Of a stretch of 64,000 bases of DNA, positions 43,334 to 55,552 are shown in pieces. Below the pieces are notes generated by a model. The model had not been told where the DNA came from, ran no database searches, and saw only the letters and a program-made list of their open reading frames with translations. The DNA is from Siphonodentalium dalli (taxonomy: Eukaryota > Mollusca > Scaphopoda > Gadilida > Siphonodentaliidae), in the NCBI GenBank assembly GCA_032622095.1, contig CP136061.1, forward strand, positions 253,839,582-253,903,581, in the 5' to 3' direction. Position 1 is the stretch's first letter, and each line of letters opens with the position of its first letter. The position numbers and the translations under genes are program-made.

Positions 43334-44584
43334 CTCTATATATAGTATGAATACGATATTATCCACAACAGAAAAGTATGTGAGCTGAGCATTTGAGAGT
43401 GTGCGATAAGCAAAACACTGATCAACACCGTGTCGATTTTTTTGAGTGTCGATTTTTTTGAGTGATTCACGGTAACTCATTCAACGCCGAAATATTGAGT
43501 GGCGAGGATTGGCCAGCGCGATACCGATACGTTGTAAACAACATGGTGGCAGATTTAACGAACGTTCACTTCGTGGGATCTCCCCGGAGTTGAGTTTTCT
43601 TATCGCAGCACGCTTATACTGTGCTGTAATGGCTTTTGTTTACTAATACTGCGTACGATCTTGACAGTAATATGTTATTTATGCGATATTTATGATTGGT
43701 ATAAGAACAAAATCTGTCTAACAATACCCATCGCGAAGGCCATCCGTACCTTTAAGATTTCACTGAAGTGATCATTTTTCCACCTCTACAGAAATCTCTG
43801 TTTATCACAGCCGAGAATTCAAAAGAGTTGAGGCCACATAATTATTTTGTTTGATTTGGTCTAAAGGGATCCGAGGCATTCGCATTGGGTAAATGTGCCA
43901 AAAATATAAAACTTATGTAAAAACATCACATCAAGAAGAACATATAGAAATATATCAACTTTGTTCCTATTATTAATAGCTTTCCGATAACGAAATTTCG
44001 CGTATTGAAACCATTGTTATGTAAACAAACATGTTACAGTGATGTTCAACAAACATCGCTTATCGCGTAGTAAGTTAAAATATTTTATTCTAAATAGTGT
44101 CTTTAACCAAAACATATATTACCTGCACTGTTTTTTCATTGTTATAAACTTCCCTGCCACATCAAAAATTTCCCATATTTTAAACTGGTGGAGTGTGATC
44201 TCTGCAGGCGGAGATGGACTAAAGATCCATGACATGATCTAAGAAGGAGTCCAGCATGGAAGTTATATAGAACAGCGCCACATCCTAATGGCACTTCTGG
44301 CGCGCGACGAAAGTATGACTAAATCCGTTGGGTATTTAGTATTACATAGACAACCCAACTGCCTGCATTCTCTATCGCTCCATTAACTGTATTATTAATT
44401 TGACAATATCTCCTCTCCGAGTAGAGCTTCAGTGTCATTGACACTTACATTTTAATATGTGTAACTCTATTTGTTTTTAGATAAGCAGCATGGATATGGG
44501 TAGGTATGGAAAATATTGTTTGTTGTTTGACATAGACATGATTAAAGATGCATAATCCGAATTAACGCTCGAAAATTACTATTT

Positions 44585-44920
44585 CCTTGGCTTCGGGGGT
44601 TAAACATATTTGATTCGAGTCGAGGAACCCACCCAACAAAGCTCAGAGTGATCAGATATCGATGTTTGAAATCTATTATTTTTACCACCTATCATTTTAA
44701 GTGGCCCAATAAAGAGTGGGCTCGAAGACGGTCTCGTGCCAAATTGCGGATGAAGATGGATAATTCTAAAATCAAGTGGGCTTTTTTGTGTCAGATATTT
44801 GAAAAACCGGCAAAATTTCGTTGAACAAAATGTTGATAAATAACAGGTTATAGGCAATTTTATACTATAGTTGACTGTGACTAGAATTATTTTGGGCAAT
44901 TACTCGATTCTGATAAGCGG
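44585..44920. repeat. Dispersed repeat R, intact copy
   Basis: GGCTTCGGGGGTTAAACATA, GATTCGAGTCGAGGAACCCA, then AAATTGCGGATGAAGATGGA and GTTGATAAATAACAGGTT in one uninterrupted stretch. This shows what 17475-17546 and 18815-19075 looked like before the insertion at 17.55 kb. Confidence 0.65.
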
Positions 44921-45364
44921 CATTTAAAAAACATGTTGTTGTTGGAATCTGATGATATGGGGACCATCGAATCAGATTGAGTACCTTTAAATTAGTACCA
45001 AGAGTGCAACTAATATTGCAACATCAAACACAGTGAAACGAGTACATGTGTATATAGGTCGACGAAACAATTCCCGTCGATTCACTATATGACTTCTTTC
45101 AAGTCGCTTGAAGACGAATGCATCACTGATTTATTATTGTGTCATTCATGGGTTTACAAATACTTAAACACTTATCAATATAAGTATACGATGACTGGAT
45201 CACGCCGGTCCATAGGCATTATATGTTACTTTATCTATACAATATATAGATATGCACTAATTGCGCGGAGTTAACAAAAGAGTTTGTCTTCTATGATTGG
45301 CGGAGGAATTTTGTAGTCCGTCGAGGGAACATAGCTGAGTTCGGCAAGCGAGTGAATACCAAGA

Positions 45365-45450
45365 TCATGCCATGAATCAAAACCTTGGAACTTTTTGAAG
45401 TTTTGACAGGGAACATTATAAAGTTGAAAAAATAACGCGGGGAATATATA
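45365..45450. repeat. Short dispersed repeat, also near 8140 and 57105
   Basis: ATCATGCCATGAATC, then GGAACTTTTTGAAGTTTTGA and CAGGGAAC. The same text with a longer middle (CTCTGGCTAACGCCCGTA) occurs at 57105-57215. The first part also begins the retrotransposon fragment at 8.1 kb. Confidence 0.55.
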
Positions 45451-45889
45451 TAATATTTATTAGTTATTATATGTTCACTTTAGATGAATGTCCCAATTCA
45501 ACATTGCATGCTTTTCCGTGGTATTTGTGAGCCGATATAAACAGTGAGTTAATTAACCAGGATAAATTCTATAATTGTTAAAAGTATAGTCATATTATGT
45601 CTTCAATGTCCTCCATTCGCCATCGACAAGTCTCTATATTCACAGTCGTAGAATTGTACATCGCAATTGAGCCATAAATTGCAGGTTTTGTTTTGGTATA
45701 TATGGAAATGATAGCGTGTCTCGTGGATTACATAATCCAGCCAAAATTTATTGCATTCTTTAAAATCAAAGATGGTGGTCACAATGGTGGACAAAGCTCC
45801 ATGAATTCGAACTGTTGGTTTGGTTTAATTTAGTATCTTGCATGTCACAATTAAAGGTACTCAATCAGATTAAACGCTCCTAAATTACT

Positions 45890-46110
45890 ATTTCTTTGGC
45901 TCCGGGGGTAAAAAATATTTGATTCGAGTCAAGGAACCCACCCATCAAAGCTCAGAGTGATCAGATATCAGTTTTGAAGTTTGATATTTCTCGAGATGTG
46001 TAATAATAAGTGGCCCAGAAACACGTGGTCAAAATGAGGGTCTCGGACAAAATTGCGGATGGAGATGGATAACTCTAAAATTAAGTGCTAATACGGTCAA
46101 ATTTCGTGGC
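45890..46110. repeat. Dispersed repeat R, third copy
   Basis: GGCTCCGGGGGTAAAAAATA, GATTCGAGTCAAGGAACCCA, AAATTGCGGATGGAGATGG. More diverged after 46000. Confidence 0.6.
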
Positions 46111-47677
46111 AAAAACAATTCAGGATACCCCAATTAATTTTCAAAGGTTCAAATCAAAGGAATATTTGTTTTCATTAACCGATATTTAGCAATAAAGTTA
46201 ATTAGACAAACTTTGAGGCACAACGACGAGTTCCACAATAGCGATCATGACTTTATTCGGAAGAATAAGATTAACCCATAAAATATGAAAACTCAGAATA
46301 GCATGGATACATTAAACAGAATGCCATGGCGAATGTAATTACGCAAACAACAAGGCAGCAAGCGAGCTATCAGTTTTAAGTTAATAATACAGCCTGTACC
46401 ATGCTTTAGAGCACAATCCCATTGTTGCAATCGTTCCCTGATTTTTGGTAAAGCACACCAATTCCCAAGGCTGGCGAAGGAATAGTTCAGTGATTATCCC
46501 ATTGTTAGGCATGTGCACACGCAACTCATAACATATAAATCGCACGGGCGCTTCAAAGTGGGACCAGTCCGTGTAGTTTCGGACATATCTATTCACATTC
46601 AACGGCGATTAGTTCATGTTAATCGCGTTGTTGGGCGTGGCTAACCGGCTATTGTGTCCAATCGCGGCCAGCGCACGGATTGTGCGTCGTGGTCAAAACA
46701 CTACCAACGGCACATTTCCAGTTGATTGTATTATGTGCAATTGTTCTCTAAGTCGGTCAGAACACGCGAATAGTTCTTTACCAGAATAAATCTCGTCTTC
46801 GACTCGATTGAGTCTAGTAAAGAACAATTCTTGTGCTCTAACCCTTACTTGTGTAGCGGATGCAGATTTGCCCCTCCGGTAATGTTCATACAAGTGGATG
46901 TCTTTATCAACTGCTCTATTCTAATGAACATTACAAGAGGGACAACTCTATCTGCTATGCTCATTATAAAATCACCTAATTCTAATACACCTCAGGTGGT
47001 GCATACCTGGTCCCGTATATAGAGGTAGTAATGGTTTTGCTGTTCTTTGTTTGTAATATTGTCCAGGTTAAAGCCACACCGGCTTCCAGGAGCCAAATAC
47101 TAAAGTAAATCATATTTACTGGTATTTGGTTGCCTATGCTGTTTTCTTAAGTGGCATTCTGTATCCAACCAATAATGGACCTGTGATGCATGTCTTTGCT
47201 ATTTTAATAAAGTATGCATTTTTGACTGCTAGTTGTCATTTGAACTCTGTCGGGAATCGTACGATCAGACAGGAATCTGCTTCCTGTTACACGTATACGA
47301 CATTTAAACTAGAACGTTCATGCATTATGCCACAAGTCGACATTCATAACCCAGAACGTCCATTTCCCCAGTGTTCACAGCAAAGTCCACACGCAATTTC
47401 CACTCACACGAGCCGTTCAAGGATCGTGGTTTTGTTGTCAGCCAACAAACGTTCGTAAACGTCTCATTTATAGAAATTTATATAGATTTATCATAATTAT
47501 TCATCTGTATCAATGTATTTCTGTATTTCTCCTTGTATATTATAAGACTGGACATTCGTCAACTATAAATGGTCTCGGCCTACGGCCTCGACAATCTAGT
47601 TTACGAATATCCAGTAGCTCATCCTTTAGCCTGATAGGATTATACCTGTAACACAGACTGTTATCCAATATTTCCAG

Positions 47678-47817
47678 GTTGCTGGACATACTTTTGTTGG
47701 CCGTGCGTGCTGTGTGACTTGTCGGGTCGGCTCGGTGACTGTCCATGTATGCCTTTCTGTGTACCCGGAGCTGAAATCGCCATGAGAACTAGAGTCCGAA
47801 CCCTGGGCGGAATAAAG
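47678..47817 (+). CDS. PLAC8/cornifelin-family protein, coding exon 2
   Basis: Starts after acceptor TTTCCAG, completes the split Cys98 codon and encodes residues 99-144. The Cys-rich PLAC8 core reads CWTYFCWPCVLCDLSGRLGD, then CPCMPFCVPG and AEIAMRTRVRTLGGIK. This aligns with the family pattern CLCGTFCxPCLxCQVA...AMRTxxRxxxGI. It ends in phase 0 at donor AAG|GTAAAT. The phase agrees with exon 1 before it and exon 3 after it, with no stop codons. Confidence 0.92.
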
Positions 47818-49120
47818 GTAAATGTGTCCCTCCATCGATCCGTGCCATGGCTAGAGGGTCTCCGTTGGGGGGGGGGGGTGTATAAGTTGAAATTTTCAAA
47901 GGAACCTCCCCTTGAAATTTCAAAGCCCCACACCGCTTTATAACAGCCCATATTTCCAATTTGGGGAATTTTCATTTGCCCCCACCCCATTGTGTTGGAA
48001 TTCTCCAACTGGTTCCTCAAACTTTCAAACTGTTAGAAATTTCCGAACTAACACAGCTCTATATGGTTGTAAATTCCCAAACGGATTGCTATTTCAGTCC
48101 AAAATTTTAAAACTTTTGGTTTAAAACCAATAAAATTCAAACTAAATTCCGGCATGAATATGAGATTATCATAACAAATTCAACCCACTTTTGGTTTGAA
48201 ATTACCAATAAATGTTGTGTTGGGCATGAAATGTCAAAATGTTTAAAAGTTTGGCCAAAGTTGGTGGTGTCCAACACCCCCTTGTTGCTGTTTCACGACT
48301 TTATATCGATATACCCACAGAGACTATATCGCTCGATATCATTTCACGCTGTTGGGATAATTCGATTCCGATTTACTTAAAGGGACCCAAGGTGCCCACA
48401 GAGGGTACATGTCCAACAAATATAAGAGTCTGGAAACATTTCCACTCAGAACATGTATAAATAGAGAAACGTTGTTCTTATATTCATCACTGACAACACT
48501 TAATGACATATCATGTATTTGTTCGGGTGCATGAAACTGATAAGTTAGCATTCAGGAGCTATGCCAACTGGAGGAATGTAGCATTCTACTAACATCACCG
48601 AAAATCTCAAGCAAATCGACCGTACCACTCCATAGAAAACATTATCTGAACTACGCTAAATTGTAAATATTTACTACTCGAATCGGGACGCTTCTATCAG
48701 CGATATAATAATGAAAACGATTTCGCCATCGGCAGTCACTGCATTTAATTAATACATACGAGTGACGTTGTGTGTTGTCAATTTTAATAGATATAATATC
48801 TGTAAAAATAACTACTTTGAACAAGATTATTCTCCATTTCTATTTGATCACCCAACCGGGGTGTTTCACTTCACTTTAAGTGGCGAAAGTTCACGCGTTG
48901 AACCACTGTGATGTAAACAAAACTGTCATAGTAATTTGTCAACAAATATCGCTAACCGTGTAGTAAGTTCAAATATTTTAATCTGAATATTATTTCCAGA
49001 ATATTTATTCAATGCTTTGACCTTTTCCAATGTTTACCTTCAAGTTTTGATTAACTTTTGTTATCATATTGAAATAATTGGACTGTTATCGGTAATTCAT
49101 CTGTAACAGTAATACGCCCT

Positions 49121-49361
49121 GTCACTAAGTCGCGGTCATATTGGATCCACCCGGTCCGGTTCCGTGGTTTTAGTGCTACAGGTCAAAGTTTTGGAGTAGC
49201 ATTCCATATATGGAAATCATGAATAATTCAAAAGCTCCATATATGGAAATGCTACTCCAAAACTTTGACCAGTAGCACTAAAGCCACGGAACCGGGGCTG
49301 GAAGAATCTCTGAAACCACGGAATGGAACTGGATGAATCCAATACGGCCGCTACTCAGTGA
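49121..49361. mobile_element. Foldback with nested inner hairpin
   Basis: Outer arms: GTCACTAAGTCGCGGTCATA, TTGGATCCACCCGG and GTTCCGTGGTTTTAGTGCTA. Inner hairpin: AAAGTTTTGGAGTAGCATTC and CATATATGGAA with its inverse. An extra CCACGGAATGGAACTGGATG on the right makes the outer arms unequal. Confidence 0.6.
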
Positions 49362-49614
49362 TCTCGCTTATGTTTCATTAAGAATGGTTTTGACTTTCGA
49401 AATTTCATTTTTGGAGAGTTACTAATAATGTAACAAAGAACAAATTCAATCTATTTGTGTACATGTAATTGTTGATGATCTTTGTTTTATAGACTTTTAT
49501 AAATTTTATATTATATCACATGAACCAACATCGAAGGTCTCGAGTCGTTTTAATTCTCCAATCATCACATTTGACATGAAGTTTTATGGAGACCAATATT
49601 ATAAAGTTATTATA

Positions 49615-49729
49615 CAATGTTGTGTACAGTATGTGTTTTTTGTACACTGCTTGTCTCGTCCAATGTGACTTTTCACCACAACCTGGACGAGTACAAGAAA
49701 AACACATACTGTACAGAACATTGTATAAT
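49615..49729. mobile_element. Foldback element (CTCGTCC hairpin family), copy 2
   Basis: TACAATGTTGTGTACAGTAT ... GTCTCGTCCAATGTGACTTT, then ACCTGGACGAGTACAAGAAA ... ACAGAACATTGTA. The left arm is shortened relative to copy 1. The outer end, TGTTAGTTAAGGGATGGATA, lies near 50062-50085. Confidence 0.55.
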
Positions 49730-50457
49730 CACATTTGTATTATCCATCTGTATGTTTATCCAAATTGTAGGAATAAACTTTTGTGGTCATTTAAGACTCA
49801 TTTTTGGTATTTGTCGGCACTTGATTCTCTGTAAAAGCCTGTAATTGATCAGCAGAAATCATGATTTGGGACAGTAAACACGGAAGTGAAAAAAAAATTA
49901 ATACTGAAGTGAAATCCTGCGCGCGCATCACAATTTTACCGATTCATTTGGCAATAGAGTTACTTCGTGACGTCATGTAGTCCCTATAAAAAAAGCCTTA
50001 TGAGTCCAATATGACTTTTTCCCGGATTATCATGTGACGGATTTTGCCCAATCAGAAATAGTGTTAGTTAAGGGATGGATAATAATATTCAATTTACATA
50101 CATAGTGGAATTAAAATATGCAATAACCGAAGTAATATATTGAAGAATTTGTATGTTGTCTGGGATTGCATATGAAATACAGTTTTATAGCGATTGGGTT
50201 CGCTCGGACTGAGGCCGACTTATAATGGTTACTGCAGTCTAAGTAAACTGACTACATAACAATAACATGTTATCGAACTATATGCTAGTATCGCCCTTAA
50301 ACCGAGTAATATCGATTTGCGGCATCTCCAATCCGAGTAATATGGATTTACGACATGCCGAAAATTCTACTTCACTATATACTATAAAATAACGTATATG
50401 TATCCATTTGATATCAGCCATCGGTAACCCTATATCAGCCTTCGACCTTCGGTTTCA

Positions 50458-50571
50458 GGCTGATATGAGGTTACCTCGGGCTGATATGAGGTTACCTCGG
50501 GCTGATATGAGGTTACCTCGGGCTGATATGAGGTTACCTCGGGCTGATATGAGGTTACCTCGGGCTGATAT
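50458..50571 (+). repeat. Tandem repeat, 21-bp unit x5.4
   Basis: GGCTGATATGAGGTTACCTC plus G, five identical copies and a partial sixth. The unit is a multiple of three and translates as ADMRLPR. There is no sign it is coding, and it lies in intron 2. The unit contains GAGGTTACCTC, an odd palindrome. Confidence 0.92.
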
Positions 50572-51246
50572 TGGGCCTAATATCAAACAAACCAAGTAAT
50601 ATCCGCTAAATATATATCATGGAATCCCATTACTTTGGAAGAGTATTATATACATCAGTGTCAACCAATCAAAAATTCTCAGGACTCAACAGAAGTCACT
50701 CAGAGATAATCGTGAATTCGGCGAACCTCATCGTTCTTGTTTAGTTTAGTTTCTCTATATCCCAAAATTGGCAGACGACACATTGCACAATCGAGGTTCC
50801 CAATGGGTGTTCCAGTGGGAATTTCAATCTGAGTCTATGTCTCCCATAGCAGTCGAGGCCAGTGGAAAAATATTTCTCAACTTATTAGGGTTGTGTCTCA
50901 GTAATGGGTTGGTTTCACAACTAGCCAATGGGTTATACCTAACAGACATTAGTTTGGGGCAGATTTTCACATAGGTTGGGAAGTTTATCCTCACCATGGA
51001 TGGCGGGAACATGGAACTGCCTCAAAGTAAAGCAGTCATATGTGCTAAACTTAAGGCAGCAACACATAAGAACGTGTACCTACTAATTGGCAGCCCATAT
51101 AAAATTGGTTTTGTAATTTCGAATCCGCGTTTAATAGACACGTTTCATACTTGTGAATTTGGTTGACAATCCGAAACCGTAATCGTAGCTACGGGTAGTG
51201 GAAAAACTACAACGAATAGAAAGAATACGAATTCTAATGACATGGT

Positions 51247-51660
51247 ACCCGCCATATCAAATGCAGTCGTAAGTCGGGATTTTTTTTACCCTGTGCCAAT
51301 GCATTCTCTTATATATGCGAGTCGACCATAGGTCGCCTCGCATATATAGGAGAATGCATTGGCCTAACAATTTTTTACAATTTTAATAATTTTTTCTTGT
51401 ATTCTTTAACAATTTTATAATTTCACCCATACAGAGCCCCAGACAAATATGAGCAGACGACACTCTTCTATATGCTTCTATATATGTGCGGGGCTCCCTG
51501 CAGGGTAATGGATGTTTTTTATTTTATGTGCTAAAAATTGTAAGAAACTTTTATTTTAAAAAAATGATAAAAAATTGTTAGGCCAATACATTCTCTTATA
51601 TATGCGAGGCGACCTATGGTCGACTCGCATATATAAGAGAATGCTTTGGCACAGGGTAAA
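51247..51660. mobile_element. Double-palindrome element, right end truncated
   Basis: Starts CCCGCCATATCAAATGCAGT. It carries two GCATTCTCTTATATATGCGA palindromes and, between them, an AGAGCCCCAGACAAATATGA segment facing GTGCGGGGCTCC. The right CCCGCC end found at 53696-54121 is missing after GCACAGGGTAAAAC. Confidence 0.6.
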
Positions 51661-51965
51661 ACAATGACCACATGGTACATAATCGTAATTTTTATCTGTC
51701 GTAGTAGCGAAAGGTGTCTATTGATTGTTCGCGATAGACAGGTTACAAAGATCGAATATCGCGACCAGGTTACGAACAGGTTACAAACGAACAGGTTCTT
51801 GGCAATTTGAACATATGAGAACAGACCAAGAACATGTTCATGTGTTTGTATTCTTATTCCCCCAATTCGGTGAGTGAGATTCCAGACCCGACAACGCATT
51901 TTCTTTGTATGTTCTTGGTACGTTCCTGATCTGTTGTCGGAGTTCTGACAACGCGAGTCACGTCT

Positions 51966-52415
51966 TAATGGCGCTGAATTGGTCACTCACACCGTTTTTT
52001 TTGTGATGAAGGTACCAAGGTCCCGAAAATTGTGATAAAGGTACCCAGATTGGGAACAATTGTGATAAAGGTATCCATGTTAATCTACGGTCGACGAGGC
52101 ATTTTTGAGTTACACTGCAGGACAATATATCAAAGGATACATTAGTTGATATACTTCGTCGGGACTACATTCTCTCAATTTAGAGTAGTTCAAACACCTT
52201 AAAACTGAAAGCAACTTCCTACATCTAAACGACTTTCCAGCAAAGACATTGAAATCTCGTTTATTTTGAGATATGATGAATCTGAGTAATTTCAGCACGA
52301 TTTTTCCCAACCTGGATACCATTATCGCAACCCGGATACCATTATCGCAATTTTCAGAAGCTGGGTACCTATATCACACAAAAAACCGGCGAGTGTGACC
52401 AACTCAGCGCCATTT
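51966..52415. mobile_element. Iteron-type foldback element
   Basis: Ends TTAATGGCGCTGAATTGGTC and its inverse (...CCAACTCAGCGCCATTTAA). The left arm has three iterons of the form TTGTGATAAAGGTACCCAGA. The right arm has three of the form CTGGATACCATTATCGCAA or CTGGGTACCTATATCACA. It sits inside a larger inverted pair of AAGAACATGTTC-type sequence (near 51831 and 52822). Confidence 0.7.
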
Positions 52416-52961
52416 AAGCTCGGGGGGGGGGGGGGGGCAGGTAACTACGTTTTAAAATTTGTGCGTTTCAACCTGGAACCAGTCTATTCAACAAGAGACA
52501 TCGAGCCCAAATAAACAGACACGAGAGTCGCAAAAACAATGGCAGACGACAGCTAAATAGCAATTTAATTTCCATTCACTGAGCAGTTATATCAACTTTG
52601 AGACGAAATTCATTCAATAAAATGTCCTTTTACTTCCATGAACTAGAAATTTAGCCAGTTGTCGAATTTCGCGCGATAGAATTGTCCTTGTCTTTGTTCA
52701 CCGAAACGTAGCAACCTGACCAATTTAGCGTCATTAACACCATGCACGTACCAAGAACATACAAGCAACGTGTTCTCACCTCCTCCGAATTTTGGAAACG
52801 AGAATACAAACCAATGGACATGTTCTTGATCTTTTATAACAAAAATACCGGTGAAACCAAATGAGCCTTAGCGGCCTACTGATCTCGAACACAGAAGAAT
52901 CGGATTGTCACCCACATATGAATGCGAATCGTGGGGAGTGACGACATACCCATAGCGTGTA

Positions 52962-53358
52962 GCTGAATAGGTCATTGTCGCATGGTTTCTGGCAAAAAGA
53001 CACCCAGAATCTCTTAAACTGTCAAAAAGACACCCAGGATCTCAAAGTATCGCCAAACAACGGGAATATTGTTTAGTCGTCTGCTATTAATATTAAGATA
53101 ATTATTTGTTTGTGATAGGAGTGAAATATCAACGAAATTTAATTCGGCTTTGAGTCTAACTTACAGCGCAATTCCACATCCTTGATAGTTGGACCAATAT
53201 TAATAGCAGACGACTAAACAAACCTCCCGTTGTTTGGTGAGACTTTGAGATCCTGGGTGTCTTTTTGACAGTTTAAGAGATCCTGGGTGTCTTTTTGACA
53301 GTTTAAGAGATCCTGGGTGTCTTTTTGCCAGAAACCATGCGACAATGACCTATTCAGC
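52962..53358. mobile_element. Iteron-type foldback element (GGGTGTCTTTTTG iterons)
   Basis: Ends GCTGAATAGGTCATTGTCGC and its inverse. The left arm has two copies of CAAAAAGACACCCAG. The right arm has three of CCTGGGTGTCTTTTTG at 32-bp spacing. An inner inverted pair (CAACGGGAATATTGTTTAGT, CGTCTGCTATTAATA) lies inside the arms. Confidence 0.75.
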
Positions 53359-53695
53359 CATAGTATATATACCAGGGATATCGGAATGTTTGAGGCTACA
53401 CAACGAGTATAGCCATTCAATAGTCCGGATTCACTCAGATTGAGTATGTTATTACTGTTCTTTAGTTGACTGGCTGGTATATTAGTCTACACTCATTAAC
53501 ACCAGGCACATGTATTCAATGGAATCCGAGCCATTGAATACACATTAGTGTATACTCTAGTGTAACACTCGCTGGAACTATTCTTGTTCATTTTGTCGCC
53601 AAGAACGATGACGTTCATTATACGTCAACGATCCGCTTCGGTGATGTCCCGACAATTACTGGTTTTTCATCAGAGTTAAATCACAATAAATGTAG

Positions 53696-54121
53696 CCCGC
53701 CATATCAAATGCAGTCGTAAGTCGGGATTTTTTTTACCCTGTGCCAATGCATTCTCTTATATATGCGAGTCGACCATAGGTCACCTCGCATATATAAGAA
53801 AATGCATTTTAATAATTTGTTCTTGTATTCTTTAACAATTTTATAATTTCACCCATACAGAGCCCCAGACAAACATGAGCAGACGACACTCTTCTATATG
53901 CTATATATGTGTGGGGCTCCCTGCAGGGTAATGGATGTTTTTTATTTTATGTCCTAAAAATTGTAAGAAACATTTTATTTAAAAAAAATGATAAAAAATT
54001 GTTAGGCCAATGCATTCTCTTATATATGCGAGGCGACCTATGGTCGACTCGCATATATAAGAGAATGCATTGGCACAGGGTGAAAAAAATCCCGACTTAA
54101 GACTGGATTTGATATGGCGGG
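53696..54121. mobile_element. Double-palindrome element, complete
   Basis: Termini CCCGCCATATCAAATGCAGT and (inverted) ATCCAGTC...ATATGGCGGG. Contains two GCATTCTCTTATATATGCGA palindromes, the left one shortened. The internal AGAGCCCCAGACAAACATGA / GGGGCTCCCTGCAGGG segment matches 51247-51660. No TTAA flanks, unlike the CCCTTTACCC subfamily. Confidence 0.65.
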
Positions 54122-54232
54122 TCACAAATGTGTAGCCATAGTATCAATGAAAGTGACAGTAATGGATTTTATTTATCTGACACAACGTTGTAATATGAAT
54201 GCAGAATACAATCATAATCTCGTATCTTTTAA

Positions 54233-55395
54233 CCCTTTACCCAACAAAGCGGCCAAAAACCCCCAAAATAAAGCTTCAACAGCCTAAAATATCTTCGGTC
54301 TGTCTCAATAACACCATACAAATATGGATATCATTGGAACCGGTTCATTGACCACATTGTGATGGTTACAGTTATGCCCTGTGCCAATGCATTCTCTTAT
54401 ATATGCGAGTCGACCATAGGTCGCCTCGCATATATAAGAGAATGCATTGGCCTAAAAAAAATCTTTTTTTAACACTTTTTACCATTTTTTCTTACATTCT
54501 TTAACAATTTTATAATTTTTTCTTACATTTTTTAACATTTTTACTTGCGCCAGTCCAGGCTGGACGCAAGTAATGTTTTCGGTTCGGATCTTTGTCTGTT
54601 GTCTGTCCTTCCGCGAACATGTTACGTCATACCGGAAGTACATACTGTAAATAATGGACACGCAAAATATGAAATGGTTGCATCAATTGTAATTTAAATC
54701 AAGATATATACTTAATTTGCATCGTCATCTGGTTTTATTTTGGTAATAAATCGTTCATAAATTAACAATTTTGAATGATTTCTTTCTGGAAACCGATCAA
54801 GACGCAATGACGTCATGACGCACATCAGGGCGTCACGAGCTACATGGGCGCGCAAAACACCAGACATGATTGCGTCGATGTCCTGACAACTGCGACTCGT
54901 GTTACACGGACTGGCTATTCCATCTGCCAACAACTTCGTTTCGTATCTTTATATGAACGATGTCTATAATGTTCTATAAATATGTCAAACAACTCGTACG
55001 TATTACCGAGACTAGCATTTATGATAGTGTAATATATCAACTTGAGATAATAGAGATATTATGTCCGTACACACAACTATTTCAGCGATGGATGAACTGA
55101 GATTTGATATCTAGAATTTTGTTATCGATCTCTCTCAAACGAGGGGCCAGCACCCGTGATTCAAACTGCTGTTGGTAAGACACCGCAACACATGCCGAAT
55201 GTGTGATGGGCGCAAGTATAGGCAGCTTCAGAGAGTGCATTCTAGTTTATAATATTTTTCTACATTCTTTGACAATTTTATCATTTTTAATATGTGTTAA
55301 GCCAATGCATTCTCTTATATATGCGAGGCGACCTATGGTCGACTCGCATATATAAGATAATCCATTGGCACAGGGCCGTTCTGTTGGGTAAAGGG
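54233..55395. mobile_element. piggyBac-like MITE carrying a second insertion
   Basis: TTAA (54229-54232) then CCCTTTACCCAACA; the right end is TGTTGGGTAAAGGG then TTAA (55396-55399). It matches 822-1203 except for about 700 extra bases between roughly 54543 and 55225. These begin CTTGCGCCAGTCCAGG (a small hairpin) and end near GGGCGCAAG. A 73-codon minus-strand frame in the insert (54712-54933) has protein-like composition but no family I know. Confidence 0.7.
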
Positions 55396-55552
55396 TTAAC
55401 GAACTCGTTGCGGACGGAGCATGCATGGATCTCGTGAAATATATCCTTGCGCCATCCGAAACTCATTATATTAAAGATTCTCGATTAAGATGCGCGTTGT
55501 GTTCTCTCCATTTATCACTTTCCTGATCAACTTTACATTATAACTTTTTCAG

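Larger units (their letters stand above)
41685..47677 (+). other. Intron 1 of the PLAC8-family gene (5993 bp)
   Basis: GTAAGT donor to TTTCCAG acceptor. Holds the exon-1 duplicate, a piggyBac-like MITE, hairpin elements, two copies of dispersed repeat R, and otherwise AT-rich sequence. Minus-strand frames at 46381-46602 and 46693-46893 have protein-like composition, but I recognise no family and no splice context. Confidence 0.75.
47818..55552 (+). other. Intron 2 of the PLAC8-family gene (7735 bp)
   Basis: GTAAAT donor to TAACTTTTTCAG acceptor. Contains a 12-G run (47867-47878), a nested hairpin (49121-49361), a CTCGTCC-family hairpin, a 21-bp tandem repeat, two double-palindrome elements, two iteron foldbacks, a 16-G run (52422-52437) and a piggyBac-like MITE with its own insertion ending 157 bp before exon 3. 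No other gene seen. Confidence 0.75.

Noticed and set aside
47126-47458. 110-codon ORF shortly before PLAC8 exon 2
   Set aside because: In the intron, with no family resemblance; the splice phases of the PLAC8 exons are complete without it.
50408-50599. 63-codon ORF of ADMRLPR repeats
   Set aside because: Arises from a 21-bp tandem repeat whose unit is a multiple of three, inside an intron.
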